A model generated the notes under the pieces. The model was not told the origin of the DNA and made no database searches. It was given only the letters and a program-made list of their open reading frames with translations. The position numbers and the translations under genes were made by a program. DNA of 54,660 nt from SCUN01 sp046598935 (lineage in GTDB: Bacteria > Acidobacteriota > Vicinamibacteria > Vicinamibacterales > SCN-69-37): NCBI GenBank assembly GCA_046598935.1, contig JBKJHW010000038.1:1-54660 (forward strand). Direction: 5' to 3'. Shown piece after piece: positions 40,556 to 48,701 of this stretch. Positions within the stretch are counted from its first letter, which is position 1, and each line of letters begins with the position of its first letter.

Positions 40556-40737
40556 TATCTACGGACGCCTCGACCAATCAGATGGACCCCACCATGTGAC
40601 GAAAACATAGGCCTCAGGCTATACGGTCGCGGCCGCGAGGGCTGTGCTGAACTGCTCAAATCCGATTTTGGAAGAGGGCCGTAGGACTGAGTGCGGCCGG
40701 GCATGTTGCCTCGGCCCTGAGATTGATGGAGATGGCA
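40556..40737. promoter_or_regulatory. Divergent control region between sigma and fasciclin genes
   Basis: This 182-bp gap must hold promoters for both directions. An imperfect dyad ATAGGCCTCAGGCTAT is at 40607-40622, and CGTC motifs, which suit ECF -10 boxes, are present on the minus strand near 40600. I could not assign a confident -35/-10 pair. GGAG at 40728-40731 is the ribosome-binding site for ATG 40738. Confidence 0.35.
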
Positions 40738-41298
40738 ATGAAGATCAACGGTCTTGTAGCGGCGGCTGTGATTGCAGCGGCCACGGTGGTTTCGGCGCAG
40801 GAAATGACGAAGATGGTCGGCGGCGCGGAGATGTTCCCGTCGAAGAACATCATCCAGAACGCGGTCAACTCGAAGGATCACACGACGCTCGTTGCGGCGG
40901 TGAAGGCGGCGGGGCTCGTGGACACGCTTTCCGGCGCCGGTCCGTTCACGGTGTTCGCGCCGACGAACGACGCCTTCGCGCAGCTGCCGGCCGGCGCGGT
41001 CGACGGCCTGCTGAAGCCGGAAACCAAGGGCACGCTCACCAAGGTCCTCACCTATCACGTGGTGGCGGGCAAGTGGAGCGCGGCGCAGATCATGAAGGGC
41101 ATCAAGGACTCGAAGAACGGCAAATACGAAATCACGACCGTCTCGGGCGGCAAGCTGTGGGCCATGTTGGACAAGCCGGGCGGGAAGAACGTCGCCATCT
41201 CGGACGAAAAAGGCGGCAAAGCGTGGGTGACGATCGCCGACGTGAACCAGTCGAACGGCGTGATCCACGTGGTCAACGCTGTTCTGATGCCTAAGTAA
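40738..41298 (+). CDS. Secreted fasciclin (FAS1)-domain protein
   Basis: A 186-residue exported protein. The signal peptide MKINGLVAAAVIAAATVVSAQ is followed by a single FAS1 domain: the H1 motif GPFTVFAPTNDAFAQLPAGAVDGLL near residue 75, the YHVVAG strand near residue 110, and the end block NGVIHVVNAVLMPK. FAS1 proteins mediate adhesion. The divergent sigK-rskA-like pair mirrors Mycobacterium, where SigK drives MPT83/MPT70, also FAS1 proteins. Several alternative starts precede ATG 40738, which fits the GGAG best. Confidence 0.92.
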   Translation: MKINGLVAAAVIAAATVVSAQEMTKMVGGAEMFPSKNIIQNAVNSKDHTTLVAAVKAAGLVDTLSGAGPFTVFAPTNDAFAQLPAGAVDGLLKPETKGTLTKVLTYHVVAGKWSAAQIMKGIKDSKNGKYEITTVSGGKLWAMLDKPGGKNVAISDEKGGKAWVTIADVNQSNGVIHVVNAVLMPK

Positions 41299-41300
41299 CA

Positions 41301-41335
41301 ACACGGGTGCACGGGTTCACGGGTTCACCGGTGCG
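41301..41335. repeat. GGGTGCAC/GGGTTCAC micro-repeat at an acyltransferase 3' end
   Basis: Four imperfect 8-bp units, similar in design to the array inside menG (19618-19650). The stop codon of the minus-strand gene (41317-41319) and its last residues (APVNP) are within it. Confidence 0.65.
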
Positions 41336-42468
41336 CGTAAGAACTCGGGAACAAGGGGGCCTGTGCGGCGGCGCTGCCATAACGTCGCAAGACCCAGCAT
41401 CAGCAATGTGAAGACCGCGTACGCCGCGAGCCATCCCGCGAGGGAGAGTTCGTGGCGTAGCGGGTATGTGGGGAATCCATAGACGACTTCGACGTGGACC
41501 CAGTAGACGAACAGCGACGTCTTGCCGAAGACGAGCATCGGGCTCCAGCGCCCGGCGGTCGTTCGCTGCATCCACAGCCACGCAAGGTAGAACAGTTGCA
41601 GCATCACACCGATGCGGAGCAGGAACCACGATGTCGAGTTAGTCCAGAACGCCGACGGGGTCAGCGCTGGAATGAATGATCCGGCGTACGCGGCGGCGAA
41701 GATCACGATCCCGGCAATCGCAATCCGGATGTGCAGGGCTCGGTCCTGTGATGAATCGCGCGGCGCCGCGAGCACGCGGCCGAACCAGGCGCCGGCAAAA
41801 ACAAATCCGCCCCACGGCAGCACGCTGAAATTACCGTTCGCACTGATCAGCCGCACGTAGCCTTGAAGCCTGTCGCCGACGAGAAGCGGCCACGACCATC
41901 CACCCGCGTACTGCGCAAGGATCACAGAGAGGCCGGCCGGGACGAGCAACCACATCGCGGATGATCGGGGCGTGCGGCCGCGCGCCCAGCACCAGGCCGC
42001 CATCACCATCGAAATGCCCATCACATTGAGGATGTCGACCTTGAGGATGCTCGCCAGCGTTGAAGTCGGCGAGAGCATGAACGACTGCAGCCGGAAGATA
42101 TAGGCCATCAGCACGACCTGCCATCCGCGCTTCTGCACCGCCCAGCTGGCCTCAGCGACGGACTGCCCTTTTCTCACGTGCGATGCTGCAGCCAGGCTCA
42201 CGGAAACGCCGGCGAGAAACAGAAACAGCGGCGCCGCCCATCCGGCAAGAAACTGCAACAGCTTGAATCGCATTTCGCCGCGCACGAGCGCGTCGGTCAC
42301 CGTCCAGGCATCGAGGGTGTGGGCCTCGATCATGATGACGACGGCGAGGCCGCGTAACCAGTCAATGTGCCTGAGTCTGGCGCCGGGCGGCGCCGGCGAT
42401 CCGGCGCTAGGCGGCGTCGACCATCCGGCGCTAGGCGCCGGTAAACTCGATGCTGGTCGTGAAGACAA
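41317..42468 (-). CDS. Second HGSNAT/DUF1624-like membrane acyltransferase
   Basis: About 383 residues with around ten membrane segments. The family block RHIDWLRGLAVVIMIEAHTLDAW is near residue 35, then AAPLFLFLAGVSVSLAAASHVRKG. The start is unclear: there is no ATG near the core. TTG 42468 is used (38-bp overlap with osmC); ATG 42540 would give a long Arg/Ser-rich extension overlapping osmC by 110 bp. The residues before the core (PSAGWSTPPSAGSPAPP) come from a 24-bp tandem repeat. A distant paralogue is at 13393-14511. Confidence 0.78.
   Translation of the reverse strand: MSSRPASSLPAPSAGWSTPPSAGSPAPPGARLRHIDWLRGLAVVIMIEAHTLDAWTVTDALVRGEMRFKLLQFLAGWAAPLFLFLAGVSVSLAAASHVRKGQSVAEASWAVQKRGWQVVLMAYIFRLQSFMLSPTSTLASILKVDILNVMGISMVMAAWCWARGRTPRSSAMWLLVPAGLSVILAQYAGGWSWPLLVGDRLQGYVRLISANGNFSVLPWGGFVFAGAWFGRVLAAPRDSSQDRALHIRIAIAGIVIFAAAYAGSFIPALTPSAFWTNSTSWFLLRIGVMLQLFYLAWLWMQRTTAGRWSPMLVFGKTSLFVYWVHVEVVYGFPTYPLRHELSLAGWLAAYAVFTLLMLGLATLWQRRRTGPLVPEFLRAPVNP
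42399..42437. repeat. ATCCGGCGCTAGGCG direct repeat at the osmC end
   Basis: Two copies, 42399-42413 and 42423-42437, with a period of 24 bp (eight codons). The second copy carries the osmC stop codon (42431-42433), and both are translated in another frame as the N-terminal tail of the acyltransferase. Confidence 0.75.
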
Positions 42469-42826
42469 GGTCCTGCCGGAGTGTATTCGACACCGAGCAG
42501 TATTTCTCGTGGGAGAGCGCGATGGCGCGCTCGACGGCATCCTGCGGCACGGTGCCTGTCACGCGAAACGTCAGATGCACCTTGGTGAACCGCTTCGGCG
42601 CTTCCGGCGCGCGCTCGCCGGTGAACGAGACGGTCAACCCTTTCAGGTCGTGGCGACCCTTCTGAAGGATGTGCACGACATCCATCGCCATGCAGCCCAT
42701 GAGGGCCTGCGCCAGCAGCGTCATCGGCGAATACAAACCCTCGCGGCTGCTCGCCAGCTTCAGCTCCGGTGAATCAGGACCGGCATGAAAATCGAGTTCG
42801 GAATCCCAAACGAGTGAAAGGCCCAT
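42431..42826 (-). CDS. OsmC/Ohr-family peroxide-related protein
   Basis: A 131-residue protein with the two redox cysteines of the OsmC fold in MTLLAQALMGCMAMDVVHIL and HEKYCSVSNTL. The start MGLSLVWDSELDFHAG and the P-M-T-L-L-A-Q-A-L helix fit the YhfA-like OsmC subgroup, whose role is less clear than that of Ohr. No signal peptide. It follows the M20 gene in the same direction after 42 bp. Confidence 0.9.
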   Translation of the reverse strand: MGLSLVWDSELDFHAGPDSPELKLASSREGLYSPMTLLAQALMGCMAMDVVHILQKGRHDLKGLTVSFTGERAPEAPKRFTKVHLTFRVTGTVPQDAVERAIALSHEKYCSVSNTLRQDLVFTTSIEFTGA

Positions 42827-42837
42827 CGATTGAATCT

Positions 42838-42875
42838 AGCAGAGTTGCAGAGTTGCAAGGTTTCAGAGTTATCTG
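42838..42875. repeat. CAGAGTTG micro-repeat between the M20 gene and osmC
   Basis: Four imperfect 8-9 bp units (GCAGAGTT, GCAGAGTT, GCAAGGTT, TCAGAGTT) fill this gap. The M20 stop codon (42869-42871) lies at its edge. Confidence 0.65.
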
Positions 42876-44176
42876 AAGAGAAAATCCAGCGCGACGTTGG
42901 CGAGAGCTCGCACGCCGACCGGGAGCGCGGCTTCGTCCATGTCGTAGAACTCGGTGTGCCACATCGCGGTGATGCCCTTCGCTTCGTTCCTGATGCCGAC
43001 GAAGAAATAGAAACCCGGCATCTGCTGCTGGAAGTACGAAAAATCCTCCGACACCATCTGCAGGGGCGGCGTGATGATCTTGTCGCCGAAGACGGTCTTG
43101 AGCGCCGAGATCGACGCGGCCGAGAGCGCCGGCTCGTTGAACGTCACTGGCGCGTTCGTGAAGTAGTTGAGCTCGTAGGTGGCGCCGTAGCTTGATGTCA
43201 CGCCCTTGAGAATCGCGTCCATCTTGTTCTTCACGGTCTCCGGCCCGTCCGCGCTGAACGTGCGGACGGTGCCCTCCATCTCGACGCTGTCGGCGATCAC
43301 GTTGTAGCGGTTGCCGCCGCTGATGCGGCCCACCGTGAGGACGGTCGGCTGCTGCGCGTCGATCTGCCGCGACGGAATCGTCTGAAACGCGGACACGATC
43401 TGCGCCGACATCGGAATCGGGTCGATCCCTGTGTGCGGCATCGCGCCGTGCGTCTTCTTGCCGATCACTTTCAGCGTGAAGCGGCTGGCGCTCGCCATGG
43501 CGGGCCCGCTGCGAACGCCGATCGAGCCGACAGGAATCTGCGGATCGAGATGCAAACCGAAGATCGCGTCCGGCTTCGGATTCGCCAGCCCATTCGCCTC
43601 GATCATGCGCAGCGCGCCCGTCTTGCCGCCGTCCGGATCGCCTTCTTCGGCCGGCTGAAACACCAGCATCACTGTGCCCGGAATGTCGGCGCGCATCCGG
43701 CTGAGCACGTCAGCGACGCCGAGCAGAATCGACGTGTGCCCGTCATGGCCGCATGAATGATTCACGTTCGGCACGAGCGATCTGTACGCGGGCGCGATTG
43801 CTTCCTGGATCGGCAGCGCGTCCATATCCGCGCGAATCGCCACGACCTTGCCGGGCTTCCCGCCTTTCAGAATGCCGATGACGCCCGTGATCCCGACGCC
43901 GGTGCGTACTTCGTCGAATTTCAGCGCGCGCAGTCTGTCGGCGACCAGCGCGGCCGTCCGCGTCTCGCGAAAGCCGAGCTCCGGATGCGCGTGAATATCC
44001 CGGCGCGTCGAAATCAACGCCGGCGTGATCTCAGCCGTGATCGCATCAACGCGCGAGCGAAGCGCCGCCGGCGCGCCGGCGGGCTGTGCCGACAGCGCGA
44101 CTGACGCCAGTGCAACGGCTATCACCTTGGAGGGCCATGGAGAACCATGGAGAACAGTTTGCTTAAGGCTCTTCAT
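42869..44176 (-). CDS. M20-family amidohydrolase (secreted)
   Basis: A 435-residue zinc amidohydrolase of the M20D type (IAA-amino acid hydrolase/hippuricase family). RRDIHAHPELGFRETRTA near residue 58, RADMDALPIQE, NHSCGHDGHTSILLG and FQPAEEGDPDGGKTGA carry the metal ligands, and GAMPHTGIDPIP is in the lid domain. The N-terminus has a signal peptide, but its first part (VLHGSPWPSK, about residues 8-17) is encoded by a CCATGG-type repeat placed between the start and the hydrophobic core (VIAVALASVALSA). The start codon itself lies between the two arms of that repeat. Confidence 0.9.
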   Translation of the reverse strand: MKSLKQTVLHGSPWPSKVIAVALASVALSAQPAGAPAALRSRVDAITAEITPALISTRRDIHAHPELGFRETRTAALVADRLRALKFDEVRTGVGITGVIGILKGGKPGKVVAIRADMDALPIQEAIAPAYRSLVPNVNHSCGHDGHTSILLGVADVLSRMRADIPGTVMLVFQPAEEGDPDGGKTGALRMIEANGLANPKPDAIFGLHLDPQIPVGSIGVRSGPAMASASRFTLKVIGKKTHGAMPHTGIDPIPMSAQIVSAFQTIPSRQIDAQQPTVLTVGRISGGNRYNVIADSVEMEGTVRTFSADGPETVKNKMDAILKGVTSSYGATYELNYFTNAPVTFNEPALSAASISALKTVFGDKIITPPLQMVSEDFSYFQQQMPGFYFFVGIRNEAKGITAMWHTEFYDMDEAALPVGVRALANVALDFLFR

Positions 44177-44217
44177 AAGAATTGGTTCCCCATGGCCCTC
44201 TATGGCCCCCCAAGGTG
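44121..44217. repeat. Inverted pair of CCTTGG/CCATGG repeats around a start codon
   Basis: CACCTTGG (44123-44130) and CCAAGGTG (44210-44217) are complements, and each is followed inwards by GGRGGGCCATGG-type units. The pair spans the M20 5' end and the upstream region of the divergent M19 gene. The M20 start codon (44174-44176) is in the loop. Related to 19174-19222 and 46055-46092. Confidence 0.75.
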
Positions 44218-44244
44218 AAATGCTTTTTGAATGATAATCCGGGT

Positions 44245-45444
44245 ATGTCGAAGATCTTGCTCACCTTGCTGGCTATTGCGTTTGTGGCCCCCGCGCTGAT
44301 GACTTTGCAGGCCCAGGCGCCCGAGCCGAAACGCGCGGCGAGTACTGACCCGCTCATGGCGCGCGCGATGCGCCTGTTGAAGGACGCGCCGATCATCGAC
44401 GGCCACAACGACTACCCGTGGGAAGTGCGGGAGAAAGCCAGGAAAGACGTCGACGTCTTCGACCTCCGCAAAACCACGCCGCTGCACACTGACTTTGCCA
44501 GGCTGCGCGCCGGCGGCGTCGGCGGGCAGTTCTGGTCCGTGTACGTTCCGGGCGATATTCAGAAGGCTACAACTATTAACGGCGTGACCTCCGCTGGTGT
44601 CTCCCCCGTCACCGCCACGCTCGAGCAGATCGACATCGTCCATCGCATGATCGCGAAGTATCCCGACACGCTCGAGCTCGCGCTCACGGCTGACGACATC
44701 GTCCGCATTCAGAAGCAGGGCAAGATCGCGTCGCTCATCGGCATGGAAGGCGGCCACGCGATCGATAGCTCGGTCGGCGTGCTGCGCGACATGTACCGGC
44801 TCGGCGCGCGTTACATGACGCTCACGCACAACGTGAATCTCCCGTGGGCCGACGCGGCCGCGGAAGCGCCGGCGCTCAACGGCATCAACAAGCTCGGCGA
44901 AGACATCCTTGCCGAGATGAATCGGATCGGCATGCTGATCGACCTCAGCCATGTCTCGCCGGATGTCATGCACGCGGCGCTCCGCGTCTCGACGGCCCCC
45001 GTGCTCTTTTCGCACTCGTCGGCGCGCGCCATCAACGATCACGTCCGCAACGTGCCTGACGCGATCCTGCAGCAGCTTCCGAAGAACGGCGGCGTGGTGA
45101 TGGTCACATTCGTGCCCGGCTTCATTTCTCCCGAAGTCAACGCCTACAACAAGAAGGACGAGGCGTTCCGCAAGGCGAACGCGTCGCCGGTGGCGACAGT
45201 GAAACAGGTTGCCGACCACATCGACCACATCAAGAAGATTGCGGGCATCGATCACGTCGGGCTCGGCGGCGACTTCGACGGCATCACGGACGTCATTCAA
45301 GGGCTGGAAGACACGTCCAAATACCCGAATCTGATCGTGGAATTGCTGAGGCGCGGCTACACGGACGCCGACGTCAAGAAGATCACCAGCGGCAACATTC
45401 TGCGGGCGCTCCGCGGCGCCGAGGCCGCGGCGAAACGCTCGTGA
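44245..45444 (+). CDS. M19-family membrane dipeptidase (renal dipeptidase-like)
   Basis: A 399-residue zinc dipeptidase. The signal peptide is MSKILLTLLAIAFVAPALMTLQAQ. Metal ligands are in DGHNDYPWEVR (His and Asp) and EGGHAI, with the two His in DLSHVS and FSHSSA, and DHVGLGGDFDGI near the end is typical. Such enzymes cleave dipeptides with broad specificity, including D-amino acids. The frame is open upstream to 44182, but that part is the CCATGG repeat; ATG 44245 precedes the signal peptide. It overlaps the SGNH gene by 4 bp (GTGA). Confidence 0.92.
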   Translation: MSKILLTLLAIAFVAPALMTLQAQAPEPKRAASTDPLMARAMRLLKDAPIIDGHNDYPWEVREKARKDVDVFDLRKTTPLHTDFARLRAGGVGGQFWSVYVPGDIQKATTINGVTSAGVSPVTATLEQIDIVHRMIAKYPDTLELALTADDIVRIQKQGKIASLIGMEGGHAIDSSVGVLRDMYRLGARYMTLTHNVNLPWADAAAEAPALNGINKLGEDILAEMNRIGMLIDLSHVSPDVMHAALRVSTAPVLFSHSSARAINDHVRNVPDAILQQLPKNGGVVMVTFVPGFISPEVNAYNKKDEAFRKANASPVATVKQVADHIDHIKKIAGIDHVGLGGDFDGITDVIQGLEDTSKYPNLIVELLRRGYTDADVKKITSGNILRALRGAEAAAKRS

Positions 45445-46055
45445 CCGCCGCGGCCGCGATCCTGATCGTCGCGCTCGGCGATTCAACGACGGCGGGGACG
45501 CCGTTTTTCAAGTCGCCGGTCGAAGCGGCGCCGAACGGCAGCGGCGACCGAACCGCGCCGTTCACGCACTGGATGACGCAGGCGCATCCGGACTGGACCG
45601 TGCTCAACCGCGGCGTGAACGGCGAGCGCAGCGACCAGATCGCTGCGCGGTTCGACCGCGACGTGCTCAGATCCCATCCGCAATTCGTCGTCATCATTGC
45701 CGGTGTGAACGACGTATACCAGGGCCGCTCAGCCGCGGCGGTTACTGAGCAACTCAAGAGAATGTACGACCTCGCCCGGGCGGCGAAGATCCCGGTCATC
45801 GCGGGTTCCATCGTGCCTTACAACACCGCCACACCCGAACAGAACCAGCGGATGCACGCAATCAACGACTGGATCCGCGCTGAAGCCGGCCGCGACGCGA
45901 ACATCGCCTTTGTCGATACGCGCAAAGCCGCCGCCAGGCCCGACAACATCGATCTGCTCGCCTCGTCACCCGACGGCCTGCATCCGGGCATCGCCGGCTA
46001 TCGCCGCATGGGCGAAGTCATCGCCGCGGCGATTGCACGCAAGATCAAGAGCTAA
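45441..46055 (+). CDS. SGNH/GDSL-family hydrolase
   Basis: A 204-residue esterase-like enzyme. The four blocks are visible: GDSTTAG with the nucleophile S15, GVNGERSDQI (block II Gly), GVNDVY (block III Asn), and SPDGLHPGIAGYRR with the catalytic Asp and His. GTG 45441 overlaps the dipeptidase stop. The start gives hardly any signal peptide (MTAAAAILIVALGDS, with the nucleophile right after it), so export is uncertain. A partial CCTTGG-type repeat begins at its stop codon. Confidence 0.88.
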   Translation: MTAAAAILIVALGDSTTAGTPFFKSPVEAAPNGSGDRTAPFTHWMTQAHPDWTVLNRGVNGERSDQIAARFDRDVLRSHPQFVVIIAGVNDVYQGRSAAAVTEQLKRMYDLARAAKIPVIAGSIVPYNTATPEQNQRMHAINDWIRAEAGRDANIAFVDTRKAAARPDNIDLLASSPDGLHPGIAGYRRMGEVIAAAIARKIKS

Positions 46056-46092
46056 TCACCTTGGAGGCCATGGGGGGCCACGGGGAACACAC
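46055..46092. repeat. Half copy of the CCTTGG/CCATGG repeat after the SGNH gene
   Basis: The sequence starting ATCACCTTGGAGGCCATGG matches the left arm at 44121 (ATCACCTTGGAGGGCCATGG) closely and begins at the last base of the stop codon. No right arm is present. Confidence 0.65.
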
Positions 46093-46137
46093 TTCGTCAG
46101 CCATGGTCGAACGCTTGTTCTTAAAATAATACTGGTA

Positions 46138-46155
46138 GGGGGTTAGACTTCCCCC
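46138..46155 (+). promoter_or_regulatory. Leader hairpin before the glycosyltransferase gene
   Basis: GGGGG (46138-46142), loop TTAGACTT, CCCCC (46151-46155), 7 nt before GTG 46163. It would cover the ribosome-binding region of the message. AT-rich TTAAAATAATACT at 46121-46133 could be a -10 element. Confidence 0.35.
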
Positions 46156-46162
46156 GCCTGTC

Positions 46163-47959
46163 GTGATCGCCCGTCTGCTTCCCCAGCCGGACGCAGCCCG
46201 TCGTGTCGTTACCTGGACCGCGTGGGCCTTCGTCCTCTACGTCGTCGCTTTCTGGCGGCTCGGGTATCCGAGCTTCTGGGATCCGGATGAAGCGGTGTAC
46301 GCCGTCGTCACGCGCCGCATGCTTCAGACAGGCGATTGGCTCGCGCCGATTTACAACGGCGCCCCGTTTTTCGACAAGCCGATATTTTTTTACTGGCTCC
46401 AACTCCTGTCATTCAAGCTGTTCGGGCCGACGGAGTTCGCTGCCCGCATGGTGCCGGCCGTGTCGGCTGTCGGCGTCATCGCGATCACCGGTTGGGCCGG
46501 GCGCATTTTCTTCAACCGCCACGTGGGCCACATCGCGGCGCTCATCGTCGCGGTGTTGCCGGCGACGATGTTGCTGTCGGCGTACGCCATTCTCGACATG
46601 ACGTTCACGATGTTTGTGTTTGGCGGTGTCGTCCTCGTCGCCTCGGCGGCCGTGCACGACAAACCGCGCCGGCAATGGTGGGGATATGCCTGCCTCGCGC
46701 TGGCGGTGCTGACCAAGGGCCCGCTGGCGCTCGCGCTGTCGGGCGTGTCGCTCCTGCTCGCGATGGCCATCGCGCCGGGCCTGCGCCGAGCGCTCTGGTC
46801 GCTGCGCATCGGCTGGGGTCTCGCGCTCGTGCTGGCGCTATCGGCGCCGTGGTTTCTCTACATGTGGTGGCGGTTCGGCTACGCCTTCATCAACGGTTAC
46901 TTTCTTCAGGAAAACATCCTGCTTTACGCGGCGCAACTCTTCGAGACGACGCGGTCGCCGGGTTTTTATCTGCGCGTGGCCGCCGTCGGGTTCCTGCCCT
47001 TTACGCCACTGCTCATCGGGCGGGCGATCGACGCCGCGCGAGGCGACAGGATCAGCGACATCGAGCGCCTGATGTGGGCGTGGTCGATTGCCATCACGGT
47101 GTTTTTCAGCTTCTCGCGTTTCAAACTCGACCACTACATTTACCCGGTGTTGCCGGCACTGTCGCTGATCGCCGCGAACACATGGTGGCGGCTTCGCGAA
47201 GCGAAGTCGCTGCGCCCGCACGCGGGCGCCGCCGCCGCTGTCGGCGCGATGGCCGTGACGTTCGTCATCGGCGGCGTGTACGCGTACACCAGGCTCGACA
47301 CGCTGCCCGTCGAGCTCTCGCGATCGATACTGGCCGCGCCAATCGCGCTTGTCGCGGGGGGGGTGCTGCTTGGCGCCACGATTCTGAAACACCGCTGGCG
47401 GCCCCGCGCGATGCCGCTCACTCCGGCGGCAACGATGCTGATTTTGTACGTGGTGGTGCTCGGTCCGGGCCTCGATGCGCTCGAAGCCGGCAAGCCAATG
47501 AAGGACCTCGGCGTCTGGGTGGCGAAAAACGCGCCGGCCGACGCCACAATCACCGCCTACCGCCTGGAACGATGGAAGACCAGCTGGCGTTTCTATGTCA
47601 ACCGCCGGACACATGTCACAGAGGAACCGCACCAGATGATCGACGTGATGCGCCGGCCCGGCATCCACTTTGCCGTGATGCGCGAGGACGAACTCGACAC
47701 GCTCAAACAGACCGCCGCGCTGCCGGAGATGAAGATCGTTCGATCGCGGCGCGGGCTGACCAACACGTCGGGCCGTGGCCTTCGGAAGCGGCGCGACCAA
47801 TGGCCGAACTACGTCGTCGTGACCAGCACTGTCGAGGCGGAGACGCCCGCTGTCGCGGTCCCTATTTCGCCGCGGGTTGAGCCAGAAGCGCAAGCAACCC
47901 CAAAGGATCGATCCGAGCGCCGCCCACGCGCGCGGTCCAATGCAAATGGGCGCCGGTAA
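46163..47959 (+). CDS. Glycosyltransferase family 39-like membrane protein (ArnT-like)
   Basis: A 598-residue GT-C-fold protein with about eleven membrane segments. The first loop motif FWDPDEAVYAVVTRRMLQTGDW near residue 38, then FDKPIFFYWLQ, is typical of ArnT/PMT-type enzymes that take sugars from polyprenyl phosphate. FYFL-type motifs are absent but YFLQENILLYAAQLFE near residue 250 and FSFSRFKLDHYIYPVLPALSL near residue 312 fit the family. The last 33 residues are Pro/Arg-rich and lie antisense to the M23 peptidase 3' end (98-bp overlap). It starts at GTG 46163. The acceptor is unknown. Confidence 0.88.
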   Translation: MIARLLPQPDAARRVVTWTAWAFVLYVVAFWRLGYPSFWDPDEAVYAVVTRRMLQTGDWLAPIYNGAPFFDKPIFFYWLQLLSFKLFGPTEFAARMVPAVSAVGVIAITGWAGRIFFNRHVGHIAALIVAVLPATMLLSAYAILDMTFTMFVFGGVVLVASAAVHDKPRRQWWGYACLALAVLTKGPLALALSGVSLLLAMAIAPGLRRALWSLRIGWGLALVLALSAPWFLYMWWRFGYAFINGYFLQENILLYAAQLFETTRSPGFYLRVAAVGFLPFTPLLIGRAIDAARGDRISDIERLMWAWSIAITVFFSFSRFKLDHYIYPVLPALSLIAANTWWRLREAKSLRPHAGAAAAVGAMAVTFVIGGVYAYTRLDTLPVELSRSILAAPIALVAGGVLLGATILKHRWRPRAMPLTPAATMLILYVVVLGPGLDALEAGKPMKDLGVWVAKNAPADATITAYRLERWKTSWRFYVNRRTHVTEEPHQMIDVMRRPGIHFAVMREDELDTLKQTAALPEMKIVRSRRGLTNTSGRGLRKRRDQWPNYVVVTSTVEAETPAVAVPISPRVEPEAQATPKDRSERRPRARSNANGRR

Positions 47960-48701
47960 CACGGCCCGTTGCGCCGACTAATCCAACAACGTCGGATGCG
48001 GTGACGCTGGCTCCTTGTTTCACGTCGATCTTCGACAGATGCGCGAACAGCGAGAACACGCCGAGGCCGTGATCGACGATTACGGTATTACCTGAATAGT
48101 AGAGATTCTTCGCCAGGCGAACGCGGCCGGCGGCCGCGGCCTTCACGGGCGTGCCCGAGGGGCTGGGAAAATCGGCGCCGCTGTGCGGATTTCTCGGCTG
48201 ACCGTTGAACACGCTGCGCGTGCCGAACGCGCTGTTGGCCCCGTGCGGCACCGGGCGAACGAACGCGCGCCAGAACCGTTCGGACGCGCCTGACGCGAAG
48301 ATCGCCGCCGTTTCTTTGCCCTCCGCTTCAATCCGCGCGCGGGCGCTCTGAGGCGGATTCACGAAGGCTTCGTCGACACTCAGCCGCCGCGTCCTGAAGA
48401 TCTTCGGCCGCACGAGGATCTGAATATCGCGCTGCAGCGGGCCCTGCGCCGAAGCCGCGAAGGCCCGCACGGTGTATGTCCCCGGTTTGGTGTCGAGGTC
48501 GATGCCGATGAGCGCCTCCCACACCAAGGGATTTGCCGGATCCCGCTGAAACCCGGCCGTCTCCAAGCCGAACGCCGTAATTGTCACGGAGGTCAACGGC
48601 TGCTCGCTTCCGATCGTGAGCAGTACCGGCTCTCCAGGCTGCATCGCGCGCGACGCCGGCGTGATCGTCAGCGCCGCCGCGACAACGAGGCCGGCGAGCA
48701 T
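47862..48701 (-). CDS. M23-family metallopeptidase (LytM-like)
   Basis: A 279-residue secreted peptidase or peptidoglycan hydrolase. The signal peptide MLAGLVVAAALTITPASRA is followed by an immunoglobulin-like part (VLLTIGSEQPLTSVTITAFG) and the M23 domain at residues 175-279: NPHSGADFPSPSGTPVKAAAAGRV with zinc ligands His and Asp, SLFAHLS, and GAHLHW with the last zinc His. ATG 48701 overlaps the phosphatase stop by 1 bp; the frame further upstream is a shadow. The 3' end overlaps the convergent GT39-like gene by 98 bp. Confidence 0.9.
   Translation of the reverse strand: MLAGLVVAAALTITPASRAMQPGEPVLLTIGSEQPLTSVTITAFGLETAGFQRDPANPLVWEALIGIDLDTKPGTYTVRAFAASAQGPLQRDIQILVRPKIFRTRRLSVDEAFVNPPQSARARIEAEGKETAAIFASGASERFWRAFVRPVPHGANSAFGTRSVFNGQPRNPHSGADFPSPSGTPVKAAAAGRVRLAKNLYYSGNTVIVDHGLGVFSLFAHLSKIDVKQGASVTASDVVGLVGATGRVTGAHLHWTARVGGARIDPLGLLALLAQPAAK

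Noticed and set aside
44200..45486. 428-codon minus-strand open frame opposite the M19 dipeptidase
   Set aside because: No recognisable domain, composition dominated by Arg/Val/Asp, and fully antisense to a gene with intact catalytic motifs.
46336..47880. 514-codon open frame in a second plus-strand frame of the glycosyltransferase
   Set aside because: Low-complexity Arg/Ala/Gly/His sequence. The true frame has clear membrane segments and the DPDE motif.
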